A stretch of 64,000 nucleotides of DNA from Nonomuraea sediminis (lineage in GTDB: Bacteria > Actinomycetota > Actinomycetes > Streptosporangiales > Streptosporangiaceae), in contig NZ_JAHDTI010000003.1 in NCBI RefSeq assembly GCF_018531495.1, forward strand, positions 310,001 through 374,000, in the 5' to 3' direction. Position numbers and translations under genes: made by a program. Under the pieces are notes generated by a model. The model was not told the DNA's origin. It did no database searches and was given only the letters and a program-made list of their open reading frames with translations. Within the stretch, counting starts at the first letter, position 1; the number at the start of each line of letters is the position of its first letter. Shown here piece after piece: positions 33,411 through 41,668 of the stretch.

Positions 33411-34415
33411 TCAGGCGCGGAAGGTGTCCTTGGCCAGGCGGCGCAGGCGGGTCTCGTCGATGGTGTGGCCGAGGCCCGGCTGGGTGAACGGGACCGCGAT
33501 CACGCCGGCGTTGGCGCCGACGATCGGCGTGACGAACTGGTTGTTGCGCGGCGGCTGGGTGACGTCGCAGGGCAGCGTGCAGCCGGGCAGGCTGGCGACG
33601 GCCACCGTGGCCGCCCTGGCCAGCCCGGCTCCCTGGCCGCCCGTGCACTGGATGTCCCAGCCCGCCGCGACGGCGCGGTCGTGGGCCCGCCGTACCTCGG
33701 ACAGCGCGGGGAAGGCGGTGGGGCGCAGCAGCAGCACGCGGGCCGCGCGCAGGGTGAGGTACTCGTCGAGCTGGGCGGTCGAGCGGACCTCGACGGCCAC
33801 CGCGGCGGCGACCTGGTCCTGGAGGGTGGCGTGCAGGTAGACGTCGTCCACGGCGAAGGGGCGCTCGATGACCTCCAGGCCGTAGGAGTCGAGGGCCACC
33901 AGCTGCTCGGGGCTGGTGTAGGTGCCGTCGCAGTCGACGGCCAGCGTCAGCGCCGGGTAGGCCTGGCGGACCGCGCGGACGGGCTCGACGTCGAATCCCG
34001 GCCGGATGTCCAACGTGACGTGGCCGTAGCCGGCGCAGACCTGCTGGTTGACCCGGGCCACCAGCGACTCGACCGACGGGTCGGGGCTGAGGCGGATCGT
34101 TGCCACCAGCGAGGTGCGGGTGCCGCCGATCGCCTCGGCCAGCGGGACGCCGCGCATCCTGGTCCACAGGTCCCAGCAGGCCATGTCGACGGCGGAGTCG
34201 CGCGAGTCGACGGAGTCGGGATGCTCCCAGTCGACGCCGATGAGCCGTGCCGCGAGGGATTCCTCGAGGCCGGCCCAGGTCTTGGCGGCGGGCGAGATGG
34301 TCTCACCCCAGCCGACCATGCCACCGTGATCGGTGAGCTTGACCAGCAGGCTTTCCGACCGCCTGCCGTACGGCAGGTTCAGCCTGAAGACCTCCAGCTC
34401 CCGCACTCGCGGCAT
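33411..34415 (-). CDS. enolase-superfamily enzyme (mandelate racemase/epimerase-like)
   Basis: A protein of 334 residues from ATG 34415 (GGGGGAG upstream). N-terminal capping domain (VFRLNLPYGRRSESLLVKL) then a barrel with AVDMACWDLWTRMRGVPLAEAIGG, YGHVTLDIRPG (where a KxK motif would be expected, but reads TLDIR) and the metal ligand region LAVDCDGTYTS and VIERPFAVDD. The usual second-shell 'Lys-x-Lys' is not intact, so the reaction is uncertain: epimerase, racemase or dehydratase. It lies 11 bp downstream of an MFS gene on the same strand, which may carry the substrate or product. Confidence 0.75.
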   Translation of the reverse strand: MPRVRELEVFRLNLPYGRRSESLLVKLTDHGGMVGWGETISPAAKTWAGLEESLAARLIGVDWEHPDSVDSRDSAVDMACWDLWTRMRGVPLAEAIGGTRTSLVATIRLSPDPSVESLVARVNQQVCAGYGHVTLDIRPGFDVEPVRAVRQAYPALTLAVDCDGTYTSPEQLVALDSYGLEVIERPFAVDDVYLHATLQDQVAAAVAVEVRSTAQLDEYLTLRAARVLLLRPTAFPALSEVRRAHDRAVAAGWDIQCTGGQGAGLARAATVAVASLPGCTLPCDVTQPPRNNQFVTPIVGANAGVIAVPFTQPGLGHTIDETRLRRLAKDTFRA

Positions 34416-34426
34416 GTGGCTCCCCC

Positions 34427-35800
34427 TTAAGACGTGACCTCCTCCATGGTGCCTGCAGGAACGGACTGCGCAAAACGGGGCGCCACGAACGCCGCCACGA
34501 GGGCCAGCACGAAGGCGAAGGCGAAACCGACCAGGTAGGTCTCGCCGGTCGCGGTGAACAGGGCGCCGGTGACGGCCACGGCCACCACGGTGAAGACCGA
34601 CTCCCCCACGCCCACGGCCGCGGTGTTGGCGCCCTCCTCGCCCTGCTTGGACAGCCGCAGGACCAGCACCGACACGGTCGGGTGCAGGGCGCCGATGCCC
34701 AGCCCTGCGATCGCCCAGGCCAGGAAGGCCAGCGCGATCGGGACGGCGTCCACCAGGACCAGCGTCATCAGGGCGATGCCCGTGGCGATCATGAGGGCGC
34801 CGCCGCGCATGGCGGTCAGGTGGCCGATCGTGCCGCGCCCCTTGATCCAGGAGCCGGTGGACCAGCCGAGCGCGCCGATGGTGAGCACCAGGCCGGCGCT
34901 GATCGGGGTCATGTGGCGGACGTTGATCAGCATCAGCGGGATGAGGACCTGGGCGGCGGTCAGCGCGCCGAAGGCCAGGCCGCGCAGGACGGGGGCGCTG
35001 GGCAGCCCGCGGGCGGCCCGCAGGGATCCGCGCAGCAGCAACTTGGGCAGGGCGATGGCCAGCAGGACCACGCCGGCGAGCAGCAGGGGCAGACCGGCCA
35101 GCGCCTGGGCGCTGCCGTACTGGATGAGGGCGGCGGCGACGGCGGTCACGGTGGCCCACACGAGCTTGCGGCCCAGGCCGGGAGCGGGCTCGGCGATGCC
35201 CTCCGACAGCGCGTTGCCCGCGGTGCCGCGCCACAGCAGCAACGCCGAGGGGATCACGATCAGCGCGACGCCGAGGAAGACCCACCGCCAGTCGACGTTC
35301 TCCACCACGAAACCGGCGATCGCCGGGCCGACCATCGAGGGCACCACCCAGGCCGCGGAGAACAGGGCGAACACCTTGGGATGCATGGCAGGCGGGTAGG
35401 CACGGGCGACCAGCACGTACAGCGAGACCTGGATCAGCCCGCCGCCCAGGCCCTGGATGAACCGGCCCGCGACGAACACCTCCATCGTCGGGGCGAAACC
35501 GGCCACCAGCAAACCCGCCACGAACCCGGCCACACCCACCGCGATCGGCTGCAGCGGCCCGCGCACGTCGCTCCAACGCCCGCCCAGCACGGTGGCGATG
35601 ACCTGGGCCGCGAGCGTGGCACTGAAGGCCAGGTTGTACAGGTGCATGCCACCCAGATCGCGGGCCACCACCGGCATGGCCGTGGCCACCGCCATCGCCT
35701 CAAAGGCCACCAGGACGACGAGGGCCACCAGTCCGACGCTCAACGTCCGGTAGGCCGAGGAGACCACTCCGGCCGGGGGTGCTTCAACAGTCGTTGTCAT
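34427..35800 (-). CDS. MFS transporter
   Basis: A protein of 457 residues from ATG 35800. Twelve to fourteen hydrophobic helices. MFS signatures are VAFEAMAVATAMPVVARDLG (helix 1), GGRWSDVRGPLQPI and FIQGLGGGLIQVSLY. It is related to DHA2-like drug/metabolite exporters. There is no ribosome-binding site, but TAACTT lies 7 bases upstream. It forms an operon with the enolase-superfamily gene downstream, so export or uptake of that enzyme's substrate is a reasonable guess. Confidence 0.87.
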   Translation of the reverse strand: MTTTVEAPPAGVVSSAYRTLSVGLVALVVLVAFEAMAVATAMPVVARDLGGMHLYNLAFSATLAAQVIATVLGGRWSDVRGPLQPIAVGVAGFVAGLLVAGFAPTMEVFVAGRFIQGLGGGLIQVSLYVLVARAYPPAMHPKVFALFSAAWVVPSMVGPAIAGFVVENVDWRWVFLGVALIVIPSALLLWRGTAGNALSEGIAEPAPGLGRKLVWATVTAVAAALIQYGSAQALAGLPLLLAGVVLLAIALPKLLLRGSLRAARGLPSAPVLRGLAFGALTAAQVLIPLMLINVRHMTPISAGLVLTIGALGWSTGSWIKGRGTIGHLTAMRGGALMIATGIALMTLVLVDAVPIALAFLAWAIAGLGIGALHPTVSVLVLRLSKQGEEGANTAAVGVGESVFTVVAVAVTGALFTATGETYLVGFAFAFVLALVAAFVAPRFAQSVPAGTMEEVTS

Positions 35801-35807
35801 ACCCGGC

Positions 35808-35813
35808 AAGTTA
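35808..35813 (-). promoter_or_regulatory. -10 element of a leaderless MFS transcript
   Basis: TAACTT (minus strand) ends 7 bases before the ATG at 35800. This is the same geometry as at 29431 and 36579. Confidence 0.4.
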
Positions 35814-35863
35814 TGGCGACACCCCAGGTCAGCACATCGGGCGGCGGGCCTAGGCAATTAGGC

Positions 35864-36571
35864 CTAAGGCATGCGGGCCTCAAGCCCGGCGATCATGAGG
35901 TCCAGTCCGTACAGGAAGCGGACGGCGCCGTCGTCGGCGGTGAGCACGTTCGCGTACTTGCTCGTGTACGGGAACTGGTCGGAGGGCAACGACTTGTAGT
36001 AGACGGTGATCTGGTCGATGAACGAGACGATGTACTCGACCGGGTCCTCGTGCCCCGAGGCCCGCATCCTGGCGTAGTGCAGCGACTCCTCGTAGGCGTC
36101 GCTGGAGATGTACAGGGAGATCCTGTCGAGCGCCAGCGCGGCGTCCCGCGGCGACAGCCCCGCCTCGATCATCAATCCGAGCATGGCCTCACCGACGCGC
36201 AGCGCGTTCGGCCCCGTCGGGATGTTGGCCAGCGCCGCCTTGGCCAGATCGGCGTGCGCGGTCAGCACCCTGTGCGCCTCGAGCGCGTAGTCGCGCAGAC
36301 CCTCCTGCCAGCTGTCGACCTTCTCCGGCAGCCGGATCTCGCTCAGCACCAGGTCGTAGATCAGCTCGACCAGCTCTTCCTTGTTCGACACGTGCGCGTA
36401 CAGCGACGCAGGACCGGTGTCGAGCTCCTGGGCGATCCGCCGCATGCTCAGCGCGTCGATGCCCTCGGCGTCCACGATGCGCAATCCGGTCTCGACGATG
36501 AGCTCCTGGCTCAGCTGCGGCTTGATCTGGCGGCGCTGCTTCCGCCAGGGCGGTGTTGGCACGTTCGTCAT
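35864..36571 (-). CDS. TetR-family regulator (TetR_C type)
   Basis: A protein of 235 residues from ATG 36571. The GTG at 36592 was rejected because it would place the -10 TACAGT (36579-36584) inside the gene. The HTH reads IDALSMRRIAQELDTGPASLYAHVSNKEELVELIYD, as in tetracycline-type regulators. The C-terminal domain ends ADDGAVRFLYGLDLMIAGLEARM, a TetR_C-like pattern. It is divergent from a DHA2 pump across 101 bp filled with CGAAC/GTTCG palindromes, so a ligand-released repressor of the pump is likely. Confidence 0.9.
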   Translation of the reverse strand: MTNVPTPPWRKQRRQIKPQLSQELIVETGLRIVDAEGIDALSMRRIAQELDTGPASLYAHVSNKEELVELIYDLVLSEIRLPEKVDSWQEGLRDYALEAHRVLTAHADLAKAALANIPTGPNALRVGEAMLGLMIEAGLSPRDAALALDRISLYISSDAYEESLHYARMRASGHEDPVEYIVSFIDQITVYYKSLPSDQFPYTSKYANVLTADDGAVRFLYGLDLMIAGLEARMP

Positions 36572-36655
36572 AACGAACACTGTACTTGACACGAACGACG
36601 TTCGCCACTAAAACAGTGTTCGTAACGAACAACGTTCGTCCTAAGAACACCGTTC
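36563..36655. promoter_or_regulatory. array of CGAAC/GTTCG operators over divergent promoters
   Basis: Perfect 13-bp palindromes CGAAC-N3-GTTCG lie at 36592-36604 and 36626-36638. Outward pairs GTTCG-N3-CGAAC lie at 36618-36630 and GTTCG-N6-CGAAC at 36563-36578, and GAAC-N3-GTTC at 36645-36655. The plus-strand promoter TTGACA (36586-36591), 17 bases, TAAAAC (36609-36614) has the first palindrome exactly in its spacer. The minus-strand -10 TACAGT (36579-36584) is 7 bases before the TetR ATG. Confidence 0.75.
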
Positions 36656-36672
36656 CCCCCAAGGAGTTCCCG

Positions 36673-38112
36673 ATGACCGTCACCGCTCCCGCGGCAGCCA
36701 CCGAGGCCCAGCGTTACCGCTGGCGCTGGGCCGCGCTCTTCGTCATCCTGGCCGCCGAGGTGATGGACCTCCTCGACGCGCTGATCACCACCATCGCCGC
36801 CCCCACCATCCAGAAGGAGCTGGGCGGCACCGCGAGCCTGGTCCAGTGGCTGGGCGCCGGCTACACCCTGGCCATGGCCGTCGGCCTGATCACCGGTGGC
36901 CGCCTCGGCGACCTGTACGGCCGCAAGCGGATGTTCCTCATCGGCGCCGCCGGCTTCACCGCGATGTCGCTCGTGTGCGGGATTGCCATGAACCCCGAGA
37001 TGCTGATCGGGGGCCGCGTGCTGCAGGGACTGTTCGGCGCCGTGATGCTGCCGCAGGGCCTGGGCTTGATCAAGGAGATGTTCCCGCCCGAGGAGATGGG
37101 CAAGGCGTTCGGCATGTTCGGTCCCGTCATGACCATCTCGTCGGTGGGCGGCCCCGTGCTTGGCGGCTGGCTGGTCGACGCCGACCTGTTCGGCACCGGC
37201 TGGCGCATGATCTTCCTGGTGAACCTGCCGCTCGGGCTGGCCGCGCTGGTCGCCGGGCTGAAGGTCCTGCCCGAGTTCCGCCTGGCCAACGCCACCAAGC
37301 TCGACATCATCGGCGTCGTCATCGTGTCGGTCGCCGCCTTCCTGCTGATCTTCCCGCTCATCCAGGGCCGCGAGCTCGGCTGGCCCGTCTGGACCTGGGT
37401 CTCGATGGCCGGCTCGATCGTGATGTTCGCCGTGTTCGGCCGCTACGAGTCGCGCCGCTCCCGCTCCGGCAAGGACCCGCTGGTCACGCCGAGCCTGTTC
37501 CGCAAGCGCGCCTTCACCGGCGGCCTGGTCGCCGGGCTGGCCTTCTTCTCCGGCATGATCGGCCTGTCGCTGGTCTTCACCCTCTACACCCAGGTCGGGC
37601 TCGGCTTCAGCCCGCTCAAGGCGGGCCTCACCGGCCTGCCGCAGGCCATCGGCGGCGTCATCGGCTTCGGCCTGGCGATGTCGGGCCTGCAGGAGAAGCT
37701 GGGCCGCGGCCTGCTCCAGATCGGCGTCACCGTGATGGCCGCCGGCGCCGGGGTACTCGGCCTGACGATCCACCTGTCCGGCGTGTCCGTCGGGCCGTGG
37801 CAGCTCGCCCCCGGGCTCGCGCTGGTCGGTATCGGGATGGGCCTGACGATGGCGCCCTTCTTCGACATCGTCCTGTCCGGGGTCGAGCCGCACGAGTCGG
37901 GCTCCGCCTCGGGCTCGCTCACCGCGATCCAGCAGCTCGGCGCGGCGCTCGGCACCGCCGTCCTGGGGACGCTCTTCTTCAACCTGCTCAAGAGCCAGTG
38001 GTCGTTCGGCTCGGCGATGCAGCTGACGGTCTGGGTGGAGATCGGCCTCCTGGCCGCCACCTTCGTCCTCTCCTTCCTCCTCCCCCGCAAGGCGACCGTC
38101 TCTTCCCATTGA
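36673..38112 (+). CDS. DHA2-family MFS drug exporter
   Basis: A protein of 479 residues from ATG 36673 with AAGGAG upstream; the longer frame reaches into the operators and was not used. About 14 transmembrane helices. Motifs are MDLLDALITTIAAPTIQKEL, GGRLGDLYGRKRMFL and WRMIFLVNLPLG, the DHA2 type. It probably confers efflux of a compound sensed by the divergent TetR. A hairpin terminator begins 10 bp after the stop. Confidence 0.92.
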   Translation: MTVTAPAAATEAQRYRWRWAALFVILAAEVMDLLDALITTIAAPTIQKELGGTASLVQWLGAGYTLAMAVGLITGGRLGDLYGRKRMFLIGAAGFTAMSLVCGIAMNPEMLIGGRVLQGLFGAVMLPQGLGLIKEMFPPEEMGKAFGMFGPVMTISSVGGPVLGGWLVDADLFGTGWRMIFLVNLPLGLAALVAGLKVLPEFRLANATKLDIIGVVIVSVAAFLLIFPLIQGRELGWPVWTWVSMAGSIVMFAVFGRYESRRSRSGKDPLVTPSLFRKRAFTGGLVAGLAFFSGMIGLSLVFTLYTQVGLGFSPLKAGLTGLPQAIGGVIGFGLAMSGLQEKLGRGLLQIGVTVMAAGAGVLGLTIHLSGVSVGPWQLAPGLALVGIGMGLTMAPFFDIVLSGVEPHESGSASGSLTAIQQLGAALGTAVLGTLFFNLLKSQWSFGSAMQLTVWVEIGLLAATFVLSFLLPRKATVSSH

Positions 38113-38121
38113 CCGTCCGTT

Positions 38122-38150
38122 CGAAAGCCTCGCCATGTGCGGGGCTTTCG
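38122..38150 (+). terminator. hairpin after DHA2 exporter
   Basis: CGAAAGCCTCGC (38122-38133) pairs with GCGGGGCTTTCG (38139-38150) with one G-U pair and a 5-base loop. It starts 10 bp after the stop at 38112. Confidence 0.75.
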
Positions 38151-38243
38151 TTCGTACGGCGGGCCAGGAGGAGCCGCGGTGCCTGGATGACGAATCGCCG
38201 TGGCGGCGAGCAACCCTCACCGACTCGCCGGAAGCGCCGCTCG

Positions 38244-38390
38244 CGGGCCCTCGGCCGACGTGCGGCGGGCGGCCGGTGGCGGGGGCCTGCCGTACAAGAA
38301 AAGCCTCACGGGCCCTCAGCCGGAGTGCGGCGGGCGGCCGGTGGCGGCGGCGGCTCGCCGTACAGGAAAGAAACTCGCCGTACGGGAAAA
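38244..38390. repeat. 65-bp tandem repeat with GCCGTAC ends
   Basis: Two copies start at 38244 and 38309 (CGGGCCCTC, then GTGCGGCGGGCGGCCGGTGG) and end with GCCGTACA(A/G)GAAA. A third short GCCGTACGGGAAAAA follows. The core matches the inverted repeats at 15.84-15.99 kb. It lies between convergent genes in a stretch of about 280 bp with no gene. Confidence 0.75.
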
Positions 38391-38396
38391 ATGGGG

Positions 38397-39527
38397 CTAT
38401 GGGGTGTGGGTTTCGGACCAATGAGTGAGGTCGCGGCGGTCTAGGGCAGCGGCCATGAGGTCGGGGAAGGCGTCGGGCGTGCAGGCGAAGGCGGGGACGC
38501 CGAGCGCGGCGAGCGCCGCGGCGTTGTCGTGGTCGTAGGCCGGCGCGCCCTCGTCCGACAGCGCGAGCAGGACGATCACCTGGATGCCCTGCTCGGTCAT
38601 GGCCGCCACCCTGCGCAGCATCTGGTCGCGCAGCCCGCCCTCGAACAGGTCGCTGACCAGCACCAGGATCGTCTCGCTCGGCCGGGTGACCAGGCCGTGG
38701 GCGTAGGCGAGGGCGCGGTTGATGTCGGTGCCGCCGCCCAGCTGGGTGCCGAAGAGCACCTCGACAGGATCGTGCAGCAGGTCCGTGAGGTCCGCGACCG
38801 AGGTGTCGAAGGCGACCAGCGACGTCTTGAGCGAGCCCGTCGAGGCCAGCACGGCCGCCAGCACCCCGGCGTAGACGACCGAGTCGGCCATCGAGCCGCT
38901 CTGGTCGACGCACAGCACGACCTCCCGCCGCAGCGCCCGCTGCCTGCGGGCGTAGCCGATCAGGCGGGAGGGGACGACGGTGTTCCGCTCGGGCAGGTAG
39001 TTCTTCAGGTTGGCGCGGATCGTCCTGGCGAAGTCGATGTCGGCGACCGTGCGCGGGCGGTGGGTGCGGGCGGAGCGGTCGAGCGCGCCCGCGACGGCGG
39101 CGCGGGCCTTCTGGGCGAGCCTGCGCTCCAGGTCGTCGACGACGTGGCGGACGACCCTGCGGGCCGACTCGCGGGCTGCGTCGGGCATCACCTTGTTGAG
39201 CGCGAGCAGCGTGCCGACCAGGTGGACGTCGGGCTCGACGGCCTCGAGCAGCTCGGGTTCGAGCAGCAGCCTGGTCAGGTCGAGGCGTTCGATGGCGTCC
39301 TTCTGCATCACCTGGACGACCGTGGAGGGGAAGTAGGCCCGGATGTCGCCCAGCCACCTGGCCACCTTGGGCGCCGAGGCCCCCAGCCCTGCGGCGTCCT
39401 CGTAGACGGCGCCGAGCGCGCCGTCCATCCGCGCGTCGGCCGCGTCGAGCGCCATCCCGATCCCGTCGGCCTCGCCGCCGCCCAGCACCAGCCGCCACCG
39501 CCGCAGCCGCTCGTCCTGGCCGCTCAC
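38397..39527 (-). CDS. VWA-domain protein of the MoxR/DUF5682 operon
   Basis: A protein of 376 residues from GTG 39527, overlapping the upstream stop by 4 bp. The N-terminal ~200 residues are helical (LRRWRLVLGGGEADGI, LDLTRLLLEPELLEAV). The VWA domain follows with the metal-site motif DQSGSM (Asp208-Ser212), then GGGTDINRALAYA and LVSDLFEGG. VWA partners of MoxR ATPases work as metal-dependent adaptors that bring substrates to the ATPase. It is the last gene of a five-gene overlapping operon. Confidence 0.9.
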   Translation of the reverse strand: MSGQDERLRRWRLVLGGGEADGIGMALDAADARMDGALGAVYEDAAGLGASAPKVARWLGDIRAYFPSTVVQVMQKDAIERLDLTRLLLEPELLEAVEPDVHLVGTLLALNKVMPDAARESARRVVRHVVDDLERRLAQKARAAVAGALDRSARTHRPRTVADIDFARTIRANLKNYLPERNTVVPSRLIGYARRQRALRREVVLCVDQSGSMADSVVYAGVLAAVLASTGSLKTSLVAFDTSVADLTDLLHDPVEVLFGTQLGGGTDINRALAYAHGLVTRPSETILVLVSDLFEGGLRDQMLRRVAAMTEQGIQVIVLLALSDEGAPAYDHDNAAALAALGVPAFACTPDAFPDLMAAALDRRDLTHWSETHTP

Positions 39528-41668
39528 GTGCCCCTCCCCAGGATCGTCAGCACGGTCCGTACGGCGGGCGCCGCGCGTTCCTCGTCCACCTGTTCCCCGG
39601 CCGACACCGTGCGGGCCCCCGCCTTGAGGCGGTCGCCGATCGCGCGCCGTTCGGGCGCGGCGAACTCCGAGAACGTCCGCCGCAGCAGGGGCAGCACCTC
39701 GGTGAACTGGTCCCCGGTCAGGTGCGCCAGCCACGAGTCGACCAGCTCGAGCAACCGCGGATCGTGCACAAGCAGCAGCCCGCCGCCCGCCAGGAACCCC
39801 TCCACCCAGGCCGCCGCCCGAGCCGGGGTGTTCCCCCTGGACATGGCCCTGGACATGCGCTCAGGCGCGTCCCCCAGCGATCCCGCGTCCAGCAGGATCC
39901 TGGTCAGCCGCCCCTCGATCAGCCCGTGCGGCTCGCCCCTGTCGCAGATCCCGCGCAGGGTCTCCAGCCATCGGTCGCGTTCGTCGGACGAGGGCTCCTC
40001 GCTGAGGAGGGCGACCGCCGAATGGACCGCGTCGATGTGCTCGAGCAGCCCGGCCGCCGCGCCCTCGTCGACGCCGGACACCGCGACAGGGAGCCCGACC
40101 CTGATCCGCTCCAGCATGGAGTGCGCGATCGTGGCCAGCCCCTCGGCCGGCGTGCCGCGCACGTCGCCGTAGCGGTGCGCCCGCACCATCGCGGGCAGCG
40201 CCGCCATCAGGTGGGTGACGTCGGCGTCCAGCGCCGCCCGGGCCGACAGCGCGGCCAGCACCTCTGGCATCGCCTCCGGCAGCCCGGCGAGCAGGCACCG
40301 CTCCACCAGCTCGGTCAGCTCCGCCAGCGACACCGCGGCCGCGCACCTGTCGCGGGCGCGCTGGGCGGCGGCCGCGCGGACCGTGGTGCCGAGCGCGGCC
40401 GACTCGATGAGCGCCAGGTCGTACTCGGGCCGCCACTCCAGCGTCCACGTCTCCCTGAACGTGCCCTTCCCCCGCGCCTCCTCGGCGGCGCCCCACTCCA
40501 CGCCGAGCAGCCGCAGCCGGTGCAGCAGGTGGCTGCGCTCCAGGTCGAGCGGCTTGCGCAGGTCCAGGTCGAGCTCCCGCCTGAGGGCGTCAGGCTTGAG
40601 CCGCAGCCGCCGCTGGTGGTCGCGCAGGTCCCGCTGCAGCGGCACCATCGGCGTGCCCTCGGCGACCTGCCCGAGCCGGTCGCCGACGACCATGCGCCGC
40701 TGGATCAGCCCGACCGGCAGCTCGTCGCCCTCGCACAGCACCGCCCTGGCCGCCTCCGTCACCTCGCCGAGCCCGGCCAGCGGCCGCCCGCGCAGCGCGG
40801 CCAGCGCCTCGGCCAGCCGTACCGCCTCGATGACGTGCGCGGAGGAGACGACGAGCCCCTCGGCGCGCAGGACGGCGGCGGCCTCGGCCAGCCAGCGCTC
40901 GACGGGGCGGTCGGCGACGGTGAACAGGTGGTGGTACCAGCCGGGCGAGGCGATCCCCGCGCCGTAGCCCGACCAGGCGGCCAGCCGCCCGTAGGTCCAC
41001 GGCACCCAGGTCAGTTCGGCCTTGACCCTTGGCAGCCTGCGCAGCAGGGCGTCGTCGGAGGCCGCGGTGGGGAACGGCTCGGTGAGCGCGGGCACGTGCC
41101 AGGCGCCGCACACCACCGCGATCCGCTCGTGTCCGGCCTTCCTGGCGGCGCGGATGGTCCTGCGCATGTGGGCCTCGCGGCGGGCCTCCCGCTCGTCCGG
41201 CCGGTATCCCTCGCGCAGCGCGGTCATCGCCTCGGCGATCACGTCGAACGGGGTATCCCCGCGGTGTTCGACGACGTCCTCCCACCAGCGTTCCGGGTCG
41301 TCGTAGCCGGCCACGGCGGCCAGCTCGCCGATCGGGTCGCGGGAGAAGCCCTCCCTGCCGTTCATGGCCAGGCTGTGGGAGGCGGGCAGGTCGCAGAACT
41401 GGACCGGGGTGCCGGAACGCGTACCGTACAGGATCGCCTGCCATTCCGGCGAGAACACCGCGAACGGCCAGAAAGCCGCGCGGGAGGTGTCTCCGGGCAC
41501 GTGGGCCAGCAGGGCGACCGGCGGCTCGCAGCCGGGCGCGTGCGCGACCAGGCCGTCGGCCTCGGGCGGCCCCTCGATGAGGATCACGTCGGGGCGCAGC
41601 CGCTCCAGCTCGGCGCGTACGGCTCGCGCCGAGCCGGGACCGTGGTGGCGGACGCCGAGCACCCTCAT
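39524..41668 (-). CDS. DUF5682-family protein
   Basis: A protein of 714 residues from ATG 41668, overlapping the MoxR stop (ATGA). The N-terminal ~270 residues contain VLGVRHHGPGSARAV, LRPDVILIEGPPEADGL and IAVVCGAWHVPAL. Their spacing resembles the TraB/ChaN/Tiki-like superfamily (GxxH..., E.P..., later GaxH). This fold link is my inference. The rest is mostly helical with no recognised motif. The gene always tends to sit with MoxR, VWA and DUF5691 genes; its biochemical role is not established to my knowledge. Confidence 0.8.
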   Translation of the reverse strand: MRVLGVRHHGPGSARAVRAELERLRPDVILIEGPPEADGLVAHAPGCEPPVALLAHVPGDTSRAAFWPFAVFSPEWQAILYGTRSGTPVQFCDLPASHSLAMNGREGFSRDPIGELAAVAGYDDPERWWEDVVEHRGDTPFDVIAEAMTALREGYRPDEREARREAHMRRTIRAARKAGHERIAVVCGAWHVPALTEPFPTAASDDALLRRLPRVKAELTWVPWTYGRLAAWSGYGAGIASPGWYHHLFTVADRPVERWLAEAAAVLRAEGLVVSSAHVIEAVRLAEALAALRGRPLAGLGEVTEAARAVLCEGDELPVGLIQRRMVVGDRLGQVAEGTPMVPLQRDLRDHQRRLRLKPDALRRELDLDLRKPLDLERSHLLHRLRLLGVEWGAAEEARGKGTFRETWTLEWRPEYDLALIESAALGTTVRAAAAQRARDRCAAAVSLAELTELVERCLLAGLPEAMPEVLAALSARAALDADVTHLMAALPAMVRAHRYGDVRGTPAEGLATIAHSMLERIRVGLPVAVSGVDEGAAAGLLEHIDAVHSAVALLSEEPSSDERDRWLETLRGICDRGEPHGLIEGRLTRILLDAGSLGDAPERMSRAMSRGNTPARAAAWVEGFLAGGGLLLVHDPRLLELVDSWLAHLTGDQFTEVLPLLRRTFSEFAAPERRAIGDRLKAGARTVSAGEQVDEERAAPAVRTVLTILGRGT

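Noticed and set aside
36572..36592. Upstream GTG start for the TetR gene at 36.5 kb
   Set aside because: It would put the TACAGT -10 and an operator inside the gene; the ATG at 36571 fits the promoter geometry.
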